Shown here: positions 12,337 through 24,059 of the stretch, in pieces
How the letters are laid out: each line of letters starts with the position of its first letter
Position numbering within the stretch: the first letter of the stretch is position 1
Assembly: GCF_031877795.1 (NCBI RefSeq)
Contig: NC_133932.1
Span: 20,028,180-20,092,179, forward strand
Source: Strix aluco
Taxonomy: Eukaryota; Chordata; Aves; Strigiformes; Strigidae
DNA length: 64,000 nucleotides
Direction of reading: 5' to 3'
Position numbers and translations under genes: made by a program
Notes under the pieces: generated by a model
Databases searched by the model: none
The model's input: the letters and a program-made list of their open reading frames with translations, nothing else
Told to the model about the DNA's origin: nothing

Positions 12337-12397
12337 ATGGATTTCATCTCTCCTTTTACTCTGCAGTGCTTGCTGGTGATAATAACGGTTACTCATG
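12337..12397 (+). CDS. CD58: CD58-like exon 1, signal peptide
   Basis: The start ATG is at 12337, in context AAAATGG. Twenty codons encode a hydrophobic leader (core LQCLLVIITV), and one further base precedes the donor GTAAGT at 12398. The coding part is 61 nt, the same as the first coding exon of CD2 downstream. Confidence 0.8.
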
Positions 12398-15300
12398 GTA
12401 AGTTGGATTTTTCTTTATGAAGTTGGCACAGATTTGCCTAGATGAGCAGACACCTTAATTTTGCTCCAGGATCTTTTAAGGATTCTATCAGGTTTAGGGA
12501 GACTTCAAATAGTGTAACTGCTAATGCATGAAAGGCGCAGTCGGACCAAAGTAAGACGAATTATTTTTTTAGTAAATGAATGATAACTAACAATATAGTA
12601 CTTTCTCAGTGTACTGCATCTGTAAAAGCATTTCAGCGGAGAACGTAAGGTCTTTGTATGCAGAACACTGGCTGGAGGGGCTGGAGAGCAATGTGGTCCC
12701 GCTCCTTACGCTCGGTGTGACCTTGGTTTAGTCCCTGAGCTGCTGTCACCGTGTCATTTACCCATCTCTGATTTGCGTACAGCAACTTAATAACGTGCAA
12801 GGATATTGTGAGACTTGTTCAAGTTAAAACTGTGACCTTACTCTGTGGGTAAAAGCAACTGTGCAAGTGGCAGTTGTTTTTGCTACCCTTTGTACAAGAT
12901 CTGTGGCATTGATGCCCTGAGGATCTTTCTTTGCACAGTCTCTAAGCTCTGAGGGGGTGTAGTAGATGGTCACGTCAAATTTGGGGAAAGAAAAGACCAG
13001 CTGCTCAGCCTTTCGTCGCCCTGTGCGCATGGTGTATGCACCACTCCCATGTTATCAGGGGAGAAAGTTGGCCTTTACAGAAGACTTCCCACTCTTCTGA
13101 TTTTCAATTACTGGTGACCCCAGCCTGTCCCTGGGGATGGGTCTGTCTCTCCTATGTCTCACCTGGGCGTTTGCCTTTCTGGGAGGCAGATGAGAGGGGG
13201 TGGATGGACATGGCAAGCTTGCTGCCCACACTCTGTGCCTCTCCTTTCAGGCTCTATCCACCGGACCAGAGTGCTCAGCGGCAACTCAGCAGTCTTTCCT
13301 TTGGGAATTCAGAGTCTGCAGACCCCCCTCAGAATGAGCAAGAGGAATGTGACATGCTTGACAGATGTCTTAAATAATACTTTGTTGGCTAAGTGCGGCA
13401 CTTCTGCCAGCAGATGCCTGAACTTGCAGAATGGCTCTCTAGTGCTGAGGAATGTGGAGAAAGAGGATGAAGGAAAATATGAGTTTGTTTTTCACAACAC
13501 CACCACATTATTTACACTGGAAGTATTTGGTAAGTGGCCTTCTTAGCAACAAATAGCTTTTGAACTTGTGAGCCTGGCTGGAAGCTGGTGCCTTGAAATT
13601 CTTCCTAAGAGATGACTTGAGCTTGGAGGAGCTATAGGTGCCTCTGGAACAGTTTTATAAGCTTCTGGCACCTCAGCAAGCTGTAATGGTGAGTGTAAAC
13701 TAGGGGATGCTTTTTGCATCCGTGTTGTCGGTCTCTCCTGTCTGTTGAGTCTTTCTTGAAGTAGCCAGTCAGTTGAGCTACATGCTATTTTTCCCTGATG
13801 TAAAAGACAGTAGCATGAAGTGTTTGTAAAGTTGAGCCTACAGTATGTAGATAAGTAGCTGGAGATTTCAGTCCATTTCCAGAGTACTCTTCCTGATGGC
13901 TCTCATGAAAGCTCTCACTGACCAACAGCATTTTGCTGCCTGTGGACACGCTTCCTTAAGGAGTTAACTCTAACTGACTTGGTTCTGGAAACTGAACTGG
14001 GCTCTGTGCAGGTCTGGGTTTGAGGCATGCTGGGTTTTGCCCCTGCTTCATGCAGCTGAGGAAAGGTACTAAAGGAATCCAGGTGTGACTTTCTGATTCT
14101 TAGCTGGCCCCAAGCAGCTTGGAGGTCAGCATCTTCAGAGACCCGCAATAGGTACCCTCCCATGCCAGTCTCCCTGCTGTCCTCCCTGTGGCCTCAGAAC
14201 TGCTGCTCCCCTTCGTGTGCCTGTTCATCCATCTGTGGGTTGAGAAGACAGAAATAAAGTCGTTTCTGTACAGGAGCCAGCTCATTACTTGGGTTAATAT
14301 GGAGAAGGCTTAAGTGGGTTTGCCTCCCTGCTGAACAGTGCTCCAGACAGCCAGCAACCATTGCTCTGGTCCTCATCTCCACAGTTCCTTTTGCAAGGGC
14401 TTTCTCTTACACAAGCTTCTAAGAGATATTGAAGCGTATGAAATTGTAATGAAAATGTCTGAGCAAACTGGTCTCAGTGAAGACAAATGAATCCTTACAC
14501 CTTTTGGGTGCAAACAGGCGGAACTGCCATGGAGAGTAGGTCAAAGATGTGACTCCTTGGCACAAAGATCAGGGGCTTAGACTGGAAGTAGGCAAAGACT
14601 GCAGAAGTGTCCTGGGTTTAACCTTCTTTTCAGGGAATTTGCTTTGGGAACTTTTGTCTCCTCCTTGTGTTCTGTTGCCACACCTAAGTCAGGGAAACGG
14701 TTTCACAGCAAAGGTATTCCTAGAGGCGGTGAATTTTAAATGAAGGTGATGTCCTGGTTGAAGAAAGTGATTTCTGAGCTTATTTACATGGATGTTCGGA
14801 TAGACATTCTCGGTGTGACTCTTACTGTCATAAAACCATACCACTTCTCTGTCTAGTCTGTATTTTCAAAGTGGCAACTGTAGGAAATAAGTTGGCTCCT
14901 TGTAGTAGACTGAAAGAGAGAAATTCAGGAAAGTGTAATAGGACCAATGATTCGTTACTTCTACTATCGTTAGATAGGATGGTCTGGGTCATTCTATCTA
15001 ACTGCAGGTGTCTGGTCTTGGTACCCATATTGGGCATGATTTGTACTAGTTCCTCTCTAAAATGGAAGAAGAGGCAGTGTGACAGCAAAAGTACGAACCT
15101 CTGGTAGAGGAGAGGGCTGAGTCTCCTCTGATGCTATGATTATCTGCTGATTACAGAGAAAGCCTCAGGCTGGCAGATGGTTTGGGTGTTTCCACCGCCC
15201 TCTCAGGGATTTTTATTCTTCTTTTTTTCAATTTCAATAAGGAAAATGAAGAGATGACAGATTTTTGTGGCATCTCCAAAATAGGGACCAGGAGTCACTA

Positions 15301-18300
15301 GCAGGGTTGGGTGGGCACTACTAAGCATTTCAGGGCTGAGGGCAGGCACTGAAGAGTCTGGTTACTTATTTCTGTGTTCCCTGGCTACCAGTAAATGCAG
15401 TGGTAGTAAGACTGCCAGTAAGGGAAGCTCCCATCCAGCTCATGTTCACTGCTGAGTCTGCTCCTTACCTCTCTCTTCCCTCCCTGTTCCCGTTGCCCCA
15501 TGCTGTGTGTGACCAGAGCTGGCCATTGGAATCCAATGCTTCCCCAATGGGACTGCAGAGTTGTCCTGTGACGTGACCAGCAACACGAGCACCAACTTTC
15601 GGTGGCTGCTGAATGGTACCGCGCTGAGCACCCCTGAATCTTGCATTAAAGATGGTGGGAAGAAGGTTCGCCTGGACAAAACCATGCCTGGAGAATTTGT
15701 ATGTGAGGTGTACCATGGGGCCAACGTCATGAGGACGAGGCCTGTTGTGCTGTCTTGCAGCTATGGTGAGTAACAGCATCTCCAGAAAAACTCCCTTTTG
15801 GTCTCTTGCAGCAGAAAACTAAGGGGTGGTTGTTGTCTGAGTAATACCGAACTCTTCTGTCCTCTGGCAGCTGCTTTCCAGACTTACCACATCCTCCCTT
15901 TAGAAAGTGTCCTCTTGACTTCCTTCTCCCTCCCGTGTCTCGGACTGACACAGCCTACAACCACAGAAGGGATGGAAGTTTTTTCAGGAGGTCCTTTTAC
16001 CCAGCTCTGCAGCAAGGATCTATCTCTGTCTGTTTTCCTACTTCCCAAAGATGGAGACCTTGCACCCTCCTGTGCACTGATCCTTTATGCTGATTTAGGA
16101 ACAGGAGCTGCTTCCTACTCTAACATTCATCCATTACCCTGATGGCTTTCCAATTTCTGCAACATCCCTGTAAAAACACCTCTGCTAGTTCAACCCTGTT
16201 GCTGCTGGAATCAGCTGAGGTGGTTTTTGTCTTGTCCCTTTCCTCCTTATCTAGGCCAGATGCACAAAGATTTACCAGTCTATACAAATGTCTCTCCATC
16301 AGCCCCACACCATCAGAGGTGACACAAGTCAGTTACTTAGGAAATGTAGGGGTTTTTCCCTCCATATCCCTGCTCAGTTATGCAGTTCTATGAGAAGGCT
16401 GTGACTTTAACCATTTGCAAACAGTCCATAAATGCGGAGTACTCTGCTTGGATGAGGCCATAGTTTAATCAGATGGAAAATCTGGATCCTAGGACTGATC
16501 AAAACTGCCAGAACCTCATGATGCAAGGAACTGGTCTGTGTTGTAAGGTCACATTTATTAAAAAAAAAAAATCGATTAGATAACTTTGAGTGTGATTTCC
16601 CTTGCATCTCCAGTAGTGAAGGTTTTTCTCCTCTCTAGCGGCAAAGATGGTCGTCAAAACTACATCAGGGTGGCATAATTTAACCATAAGGTTTTTGACT
16701 AATTTATCTGTAATTGATTTAATCACCTTTGCTACTAAAGAAATTGTACTGTGCAATAGCACCTAGCATTTTAGAAATTACATCTGACCTGCTTCAACTC
16801 TACAACATATATTGTCTTTTCTTCTATGGTTGGCGTACAGTTGGTGTGAAAGCAAAATTAATGACATAAACCCTGTATTGTGTGCGCTGGCATTCAACAG
16901 AAAGGCTGTGGGCTGTTCGTGCCTGATAGCGTTGGTGCCACTGGCCAATCTGTACAAGTTTGTCATTTGTGATTGTGAAGCAGTGATCTTAATTTTGTCC
17001 AGTTAAACTGGTCAGAGGTTGTTCAGCGTAGCCAGACCCAAGTTGGCTGAGACACTTGGAGGGGTGAGGATGCAGACATCCACGAGCTGTTCAATTGAGC
17101 CCTGTGATAAATCACGTGAGTGCTGACAGTTACTCTTGTTTGTTCTGGGTGGCTGCCCAGTCCACTGGGTGTGATATCAGTTCCCCATTTCCCCTTGAAA
17201 AGCCCACAGGGGAATTTAGTGATAGCTCTGTTGGGATGGACACACACGTGAATGTGTATTTGGAAGTGTCTGAGAGCAAGAAGTTGTCAGTGTTGCTACT
17301 TTTTAGTCACTAAATGTAACCACATTTGTAAAAAGTGAACTAAAGCAGTTCTGAGTACGAGTAAAATGAATTGGAGAGATAAATGAATTCAATTTAATTA
17401 ATTAAAGACTAATTCATTATTTTTGTGGGTTATTATTTGCTCCAGAAAAAGGGCTGAATATAGTTTTTCTGTTGTAGGCATAAGATCTATGTAAGAGCAC
17501 CTATTTGGGCAACCTGTTGGCTGATTAAATTAACTTTGAATAATTGTTAGCGTAAAACAGTTTAGCAGAAATACTGTAAATTTCCCAGGCACTAAAGGTC
17601 TCTGATCATGCAGGATCTAAAGCAGAGGATTCAGAAGTTAACAAATCAACATATATAAAAGACTTTTATTCATTCATTACTTGTTTTATGACTTGTTTAT
17701 TACTGATTTTTAACACAATATTTTAGCTCAAAAAGACCTTTTTAGCAAATGGCAATTCTTAAGAAAAACTATTTCCAACATATATTTATGCCTTTGATAA
17801 TATTCTCTAAGCTTTCATCAAAAAGGAAAGAAAATTATTAGGGAAATGATTTCTTATTTGCTGAAAGTTTAATTTTGAGTATAGGTTTTTTGAAGTTGGT
17901 AACTGTTCCTGAGGAGACTGGAACAAGCAATCTGAAAATACTTTTGAGTATGTGTGGTTTCACACACAGGAGCACCTGTCTACAGTTGTTTTTACTGTTC
18001 TAGTGAGTATCTGGACTATGACAGTGTGTAGTATGTCTTGGAGTGTTTGAAACACTTCCCAGCCTCTGGGGATATGCAGCAATTTGTGTGTTTGGGGTCT
18101 CGAAAACAAGCTCCAAATGCTGGTTTCTCCAGTGCAGTGCTGTACAGGCATGTGCGCAGCAAAAAGAAGCCAAATGGTTCAAAAAGGGATGGCTTGGGTT
18201 TACCTACGGAGTTTTAAGGAAATTGTATTATAGCAATAGTTGAGCTGTATGTTTTTTTCATATTGGGAGGAAGAGTTTTCCTACTGGCTACCCCAGGTTG

Positions 18301-21300
18301 CAGCAAATTGTCTCAGTGAAGAAGTGAGTCTGGACGGGTCTCTCTTTTCTGCAAGTCTGCGATGCCCTCTACCAGCTTTCCTGCTCAGCAGCAACGTATG
18401 TGCAAGTCTGACCCGTCAAAGCAACCCTGAGCACTGAACTGGGTAATAATTACCACTGACTTGTGTGTGGCCTTCTGCTCAGCCATCTGTAGCCATCGCC
18501 TCCTGCTAGGCGTTTCACATGATCTCGGTTGGGAAGGGGAATAAAGAGAAATCCTTCTCTGAGCAGTAGTGGAGCTGGTTTCCTACAGCTCTGACTCGGG
18601 TGGCTGGAGTCTCTGGTGCCTGAGGAAGTGCAGGCTCTGATCAGACTTTCTTTGAGGTTGGTGCAGCCGTTATATGGCTGTCCTAAGTGGATTCTCTGGG
18701 GCTTAATATGAGCTCTGACGGTAGACTCTGATGCTTTTCTTTCAGCAGGAGATGCTAGCTTAGGTCTCCCTCCTCAGCTGCCTGTTTTCATAAAACTTGT
18801 TGAAATGTAGTATCTTTCAAACCACCACCTTCCCTGTTAAATTTGATTAAAACTTATTCATTATCTTCGATGTTGCTGGTCAGAGTAGGCAGAAACAAAT
18901 GCACACAGCATAGTCACACAAGCCTCTCTTCTTAACGAAAATTTCCATTCCATAATTAAATGATGTGACATAAATTACGATGTGCCACATTTCATAAAAT
19001 CAGCTCCCCTGATCCAAACCAAACAAAAGCAGTAATAATGACAACATGTTCTAATCTGTCTGCAGGTTCCTCCCATTTGGAGAAAGCAGCTTTTCCACCC
19101 TGGTAACTAACAGAGCTCTGTCCTTCTTGCAGGAGACCTGTTGCAGTACCCGTGGTTCATTTACATCCTGGTGGGATGCGCTGGGGGTGCAGTTATCCTG
19201 GTGGTGGTTGTCTCCTCAGTCATATGTTGCTGCATGAAGAGGAAAGACAAGTTCATCCCAGTGCCTTCAGGTGAGTGGAGAACACTGTTGTTCCTTGGGA
19301 TGAGTCTCACAGAGGACTGTGTTTGTGCAGCCTGGGGTTGAAATGGCCTCAGCTTGGTGGCTGCTCATCTTCCAGCCAGCCCTCCCCTGACCTGGTGGAG
19401 CAGAAAGCTGCTTGCTGACAGGCAACTGTTACAACCAGCAGGGTCTTGAATTAAACCTCGCTTTTCCTTTTTTCACTTCATGCTTGCCACCTTGTGCTCC
19501 TGGCCAGAAAGAAATAGCAAAACCTTTTCTGTGGGCAAGAAAATGGAGCCTCATTCAGGTCTGATCCTGAAAAGACCTGAAGGCTTCTGATGGCAGTCCT
19601 TTGTCAGCACCAGTCCCTGAGTGCAATCTGCCCGTGCCCAGTGAGGCCACCTCAAGCTGTGATCCTGCCAGCGTGGCCAAGCTGGTCTCTGACAGGTTGG
19701 CAGTGGCCCTCCGTACTTGGCATCTGTCTGCTCCAGGAATGGAGCCAGTGCCACGTGAGGAGGAGACGCACGCATGTGTTGGTGGTCCAGCCTCACAACG
19801 AGTGGGCCAAGGCTGCTGGGATGTGGGGGACCGCTTTCCTTCAAGTCTCTGATTTTGGTTTTACAGAGGAGGAGAAGGATGATGGACTAACAATGTCCGT
19901 GGTCTCCAGTGAAGGTGTGAAGAGCCCCCCCAATGGAGACCATGTCGAGGCTCAAGCTGCCCAAATCGACTGCCCTTCAAAGCCTGGTGGGTCCAGTGAC
20001 TTGTTTTAAGTTGGACAGATAGCCTGTTTAGGAGGGTGAAGGACAAAATGGATGTGTGTGACTGAGGGGGGAGGAGCTGACCGAAGAGAGGGACCTGGGA
20101 CTCGCTAGCGCAGGGAAGGTGCTACATCTTGTCTAGATGACAGAAGTTGCAGCAGGTCATTTATCAGTACCTTACTCGTGCTTGGCTTCTGCACAGGAGT
20201 AGCTCTTGCCCTCATCTAGCTGTGAGCTGTAGCAGCAGCCATCTCATAAGCATCCCGCAGAGGTGGTACTGCCAGCAGACTGCAGACTGTCTGTTCCAGT
20301 ATCTTCTGTGCTAAAATACACATCTCTCAAAAACAGCAACCCCTCCAAACTCCGTGGTTTTCCTGCAATTTTATCACACACACCCCATTCTCATCAGTAA
20401 CGTTTTATAAGAACCGGCATTGTTTTTGTAAGCAGTCATCTTCGGGACAGCATCCACCAATATGCTGAACAGCAAACACAGCTAAATCCCACCAAAGTCA
20501 GAGGCTTGTGTATTTCCTTAAATTGGTGCTGAAGTAGGAATACAGTAACATTTTCATTCCTTCAAAGAAATCAAGAATAAAAGCCCACAGCTTTAGCACA
20601 GTATGGCCAAGAGAGCGCAGCGATAAAAACCTTTCAGAAATTTCCTGGTTTGTGAGTGCATGATATTAATACTCTACTTTTTGCATTATGTTTCCCTCAA
20701 TTTTATTTCACAAACACCTTCCCTAGTAATGCACCATCATCAGCTGAAGTAGATCTAGCAACAATATCATGAACTAGAGCAATGTTACATAGGTCATAGC
20801 CTGGTCTTGGCACTACTGTCTCTGCTTCTGGTATGCTTCACTGTACCATGCACAGCCTCTCAGCAGATCAGCTATGCTTTATGTCTAACCTTGGATGCTG
20901 CTTTGCCCTCCTTTCAAAATATTAAATGCTACTCATGAACATAGTGCACGAAAGAAAAAAGAAGGTCAGTCATTCAGGTCATTGTTTAACATTAATATAC
21001 TTAAAGTGTAGAACTTTTTTTTTTAATAAAAAATTTCTGAATTGTCAGTTTGACTAATTTTCTGCAAATAAGTAAAAAGCAGACATGTGCCAGGAAAGTG
21101 TTTAGATGAGAACATATTAAATGTGTGCTGTTAGCCAGCTTTAATTATTCAGATGTGACTGAATAGATTTTGCTTTGGTATTTTGGTACATTTTGGGCGG
21201 TTGAGCCCAGAGATCTTCAGCACCAAAGTGTCTTACGAACAAAGCTGTGATGAACATCTCAATAAATGAGTAGTTACAAAGAAAATTGACATTTGGCTTG

Positions 21301-21586
21301 CAGACGCCTGGGGAGAAGGGACTGAGTGGGTTAGGCAGCCTGTGGCATCAGGGACTGGGGGGAAGATTTCCATGGGGGTGAGCATAGTGCGGGCAATTAT
21401 AAACCATTTCTCCCTTCTTTTCCAGATGCTGCCCAGACTGGTCAAGGCATTGAGCCCCAGCCCCCCATGGAAGAAAATTTACCAGTGGAGATAGAGCCTG
21501 AGGAAATGCGAGACCCAGAGGTCATAGTTGATGTGGAAAGCCAGGAAAACGCCTCGGACTGTTTCCCGGGTCCAACTGTTGACTGA
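12337..21586 (+). CDS. CD58: CD58-like CD2-family receptor, six coding exons, 335 aa
   Basis: CDS joins 12337-12397, 13251-13529, 15517-15765, 19133-19270, 19867-19986 and 21426-21586. All junctions are GT-AG and phase 1. Residues 1-21 form a signal peptide. Residues 22-113 form a V-type Ig domain without the canonical disulfide, carrying NGSL and DEGKY motifs. Residues 114-196 form a C2-type domain with cysteines 121, 131, 176 and 194 for the two CD2-family disulfides, plus Cys156. Residues 204-230 are transmembrane and end in CCC. A tail of about 105 acidic residues has no tyrosine, hence no ITSM. Seven N-glycosylation sequons (53, 62, 81, 103, 124, 136, 146) recall heavily glycosylated CD58. 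Position beside CD2 and domain-1 similarity favour CD58, the CD2 ligand on partner cells. CD48 or another SLAM-type member is the alternative. The long tail is unlike the roughly 12-residue tail of human CD58. Confidence 0.7.
13251..13529 (+). CDS. CD58: CD58-like exon 2, membrane-distal IgV domain
   Basis: The acceptor CTCCTTTCAG ends at 13250 and the donor GTAAGT starts at 13530. The exon is 279 nt, phase 1 at both ends. It encodes residues 21-113, with NGSLVLRNVEKEDEGKY at 81-97, the F-strand signature of CD2-family V domains. The usual C-strand tryptophan is absent, and three cysteines (56, 69, 76) are present where the family normally has none. Confidence 0.85.
15517..15765 (+). CDS. CD58: CD58-like exon 3, membrane-proximal IgC2 domain
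   Basis: The acceptor GTGTGACCAG ends at 15516 and the donor GTGAGT starts at 15766. The 249-nt exon is symmetric in phase 1. It carries Cys121, Cys131, Trp143, Cys176 and Cys194 in the CD2-family C2 pattern, and sequons at 124, 136 and 146. Cys156 has a rough counterpart in mammalian CD58 domain 2. Confidence 0.9.
19133..19270 (+). CDS. CD58: CD58-like exon 4, transmembrane segment
   Basis: The acceptor TTCTTGCAG ends at 19132 and the donor GTGAGT starts at 19271. It encodes residues 197-242: a short stalk, a hydrophobic helix (WFIYILVGCAGGAVILVVVV) and a CCCMKRKDK stop-transfer. The cysteine triplet is a plausible palmitoylation site. Reading on into the intron would add about 23 residues before a stop, so intron retention would give a short-tailed form. 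This is inference. Confidence 0.9.
19867..19986 (+). CDS. CD58: CD58-like exon 5, cytoplasmic tail part 1
   Basis: The acceptor GGTTTTACAG ends at 19866 and the donor GTGGGT starts at 19987. It has 40 codons in phase 1, starting EEEKDDG and ending CPSKP. The segment is acidic and serine-rich, with no tyrosine or SH3-type motif. It is accepted because splice sites, phase and open frame all agree. Confidence 0.75.
21426..21586 (+). CDS. CD58: CD58-like exon 6, cytoplasmic tail end and stop
   Basis: The acceptor TTTTCCAG ends at 21425 and the frame runs to TGA at 21584-21586. It encodes 53 residues, acidic and proline-rich (EPQPPMEENLPVEIEPEE), with no tyrosine. After the stop the same frame stays open for another 179 codons, described as a separate finding. 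Confidence 0.75.
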
Positions 21587-24052
21587 TCTGGCATGCTTGC
21601 TGTTCCACCCTCTCTTGAGACCCATGACAAGCATTCTTTGCATCCCATAGTCTCATTGTGTGTAAGAATTGGTCCAGAAAATTTTAGCAGGAGGAAGACG
21701 CGAGGTGTCAGGCCTGCTAACCTCATTAAAAAAAGAAAAGAAAAAGAAAATATAAGAAAAAGCACACGTGTGGCTTCAAGGCCACGCTGCTATGGGCTGA
21801 CAGGTTCACTAACAAACAAAACTGGGCAGCTCTTTGATGCTTTGCCTGTTAATAGACCTGCAGTTAACCTGTGGAGCCCTAGAGGACAGCCTGAAATGAG
21901 ACAGACGGTTCCTCCTGCTCCCTGCCTACCCCATCCTTTGCCATGTCTTCACCAGCCAGTGGTTCCTGCAAGGGGTGGGCATGACAGGCAGATTGAGGTG
22001 GCCTGCCAGTCCCAGACAGAAACAAGGACCTGCCAGAAATTTCCTGAGAAAGCCTCTTCTCAGGAGACTTCAAGGCATTTTTCACAGGCCCTGCAAAAAA
22101 AAAAGCCCGACGGAGATTTCAGCTAGGTATCTGCTGTGGCAGATGTTTATCTGAATTGCTCCTCTGAGCTCCAGACCCTTTGTGATTTGTTCCTCACCGC
22201 TTGCTGCGTGGGGCCAGGAGTAGTGGTAGGGGCTGCTGCGTGGAGACCCGGGAGGTGATGCTGGCTTGCTCGTCTTTTGATGCCCTGTAATGGCAGGGGG
22301 CTACCAGTTACCTTCTGCCAGAACCTAACTGCTCGGGTTGCCAGTGAGTTAAAACAGCTCTGTCACTAGCTTGCTTGCTTGCAGCAGAAGGGTGCTTGGG
22401 GCTTGGGTGTGTAATTTTGGCAGAAATGTTGATTATAATGCCGAGATCGTTCATCAGTGCAAGCATTAGTGCATTTAGTGTAATGGTTTAGCTACTGCAA
22501 GCTGGTGAAGCTGGCCATCTGCCTGTGCATGTAGGCTTCTTCAGTGCTGTGTTATTTGCATAGACAGCAGCAATTTATAGAATCTCTTAGGCAAGTTTTG
22601 CTGCTACACACGTCCTGTTCTGCTCAGGGGAGGTTTGCCAGTGGACCAGCTGGGGTAGACCTGCAGAGAAGAAGGACAAGGTGAGGGGAGGGCAAGGACT
22701 TGGTGTCAGGCAGCAGGTAGCCAAGCCCCTGACAAAGCTGCCAGGGGCTGCAGGGCTGTCAGGCCACGGGGAGTGCTGCAGGATGCACTGCCCAAGCAAG
22801 GTATTTGCTGTGTAAGTGCATTTCGATGGTCAGAAGCGAGGCATGTTGATGTTAAAGTAGCCCAAGGGGCTAGAAAGGCATGGTAGAGTAAAGGCAGAGA
22901 TGGTACAGATTGGGGCCAAAAGGGATGGGGATGTGTGTATTGCATTCCTCTCTTCCCTTGTCATTTTGTCCCTGTTTTATATTGTGCTGACATTGTGCCA
23001 TGAATCCCTTGGAAACGGATTTAAGGTATTACTTGTAAATGCCACACAGTGAGGTCTGCAAAAGTACCCCAGCAAAATCAGAACTGAGCTGAATGCTTCT
23101 CTCCCAGGCGGGGGAGCTGGTGGGACGGCTGCATGCTTACCTGGAAGTCCTTCATGTGTACATGGCAAAGCTCTGCATCGGGGACGCCCAGCCATTGGTG
23201 GTTGTTCTTGTTGTTTCCTTGTCCTGTGACTCTGTTTAGAAGATTTTTGGATCTTGTGTGCTGTGTTGGTGATGATTCAGCCTGTTTCTGCTTTTTAAGG
23301 CTGCCGTAGGAATCAGATTTTCCACGGTAAGAGGGAGATAATAATTCTTTTCCTCATGGTGCTGCGCTATCTCCTTTCAGTACAAACATTCCTCAAAGGC
23401 TGTGAATAGAAAGTCAAAAATGTGACACCGAGCGCATGGGGTGGCAGCTGCCTGTAGGCAGTACAATGGCGGAGACGCTGGGTGAACAGGGGCCAGCGTC
23501 ACTGAAATGGGGGGATGTCGTCAGCTTTGCTTCTCTTCTGCACTTTCTGGCAGGGGCAGGCAGGGGACAGTCGACTCCAGTACATGCTTCGAAGGCTGAA
23601 CGAGGGTGCTCTGAGCTGCGCTGGAGAAGATGCCAGTGTTTCGGGTGCTGAGGGTGACAGAGCTGGGCCCGCCTTGTCCTGCTGGGCTGGTGTGTCCTGG
23701 CTTCAGCTTGGCCTAGCGCTGCCTTGCTGGGGTGCCCTGGCAGCCCTTGGCACCCTCACTGGTGTAACCCCAGCCTGGGAAGGATTTTTCCCATTGAGAT
23801 TGGAATCTGAGATTTGAGCCATCTTTACGAGGCAGAGAGGACACGGCTGGTTTTCTGTCCTTCCTTGCTGAAGATGCCATTCAGCAACTGGGCAAAGGTT
23901 TCTGTTACTGTGAGGTCAGGAGAGAAGTCGTGCAGCCTGTGCTTTTCCTCTAATTGTATGTATTCAAGCCCTGCTATTGTTCTTTTTTGGTGGTGTTTTT
24001 CTTTTCCCCGCAATGATTTTGTTCCTATAATAAAAAGATCTGTTTTCTAACT
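21587..24052 (+). other. Probable 3' UTR of the CD58-like gene
   Basis: About 2.45 kb lies between the stop codon and the first AATAAA that is followed by a T/G-rich element. There is no splice-flanked coding exon inside it. The end is inferred from the poly(A) signal only. Confidence 0.45.
24029..24034 (+). terminator. Candidate polyadenylation signal for the CD58-like gene
   Basis: AATAAA occurs here and is followed within 30 bp by a T-rich, GT-containing stretch (GTTTTCTAACTTGTTTTGG). A second AATAAA at about 24146 is an alternative. Confidence 0.5.
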
Positions 24053-24059
24053 TGTTTTG

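Noticed and set aside
19228-21586. ITSM (TxYxxV/I) motifs that would make the first gene a SLAM-type signalling receptor
   Set aside because: The cytoplasmic tail contains no tyrosine at all.
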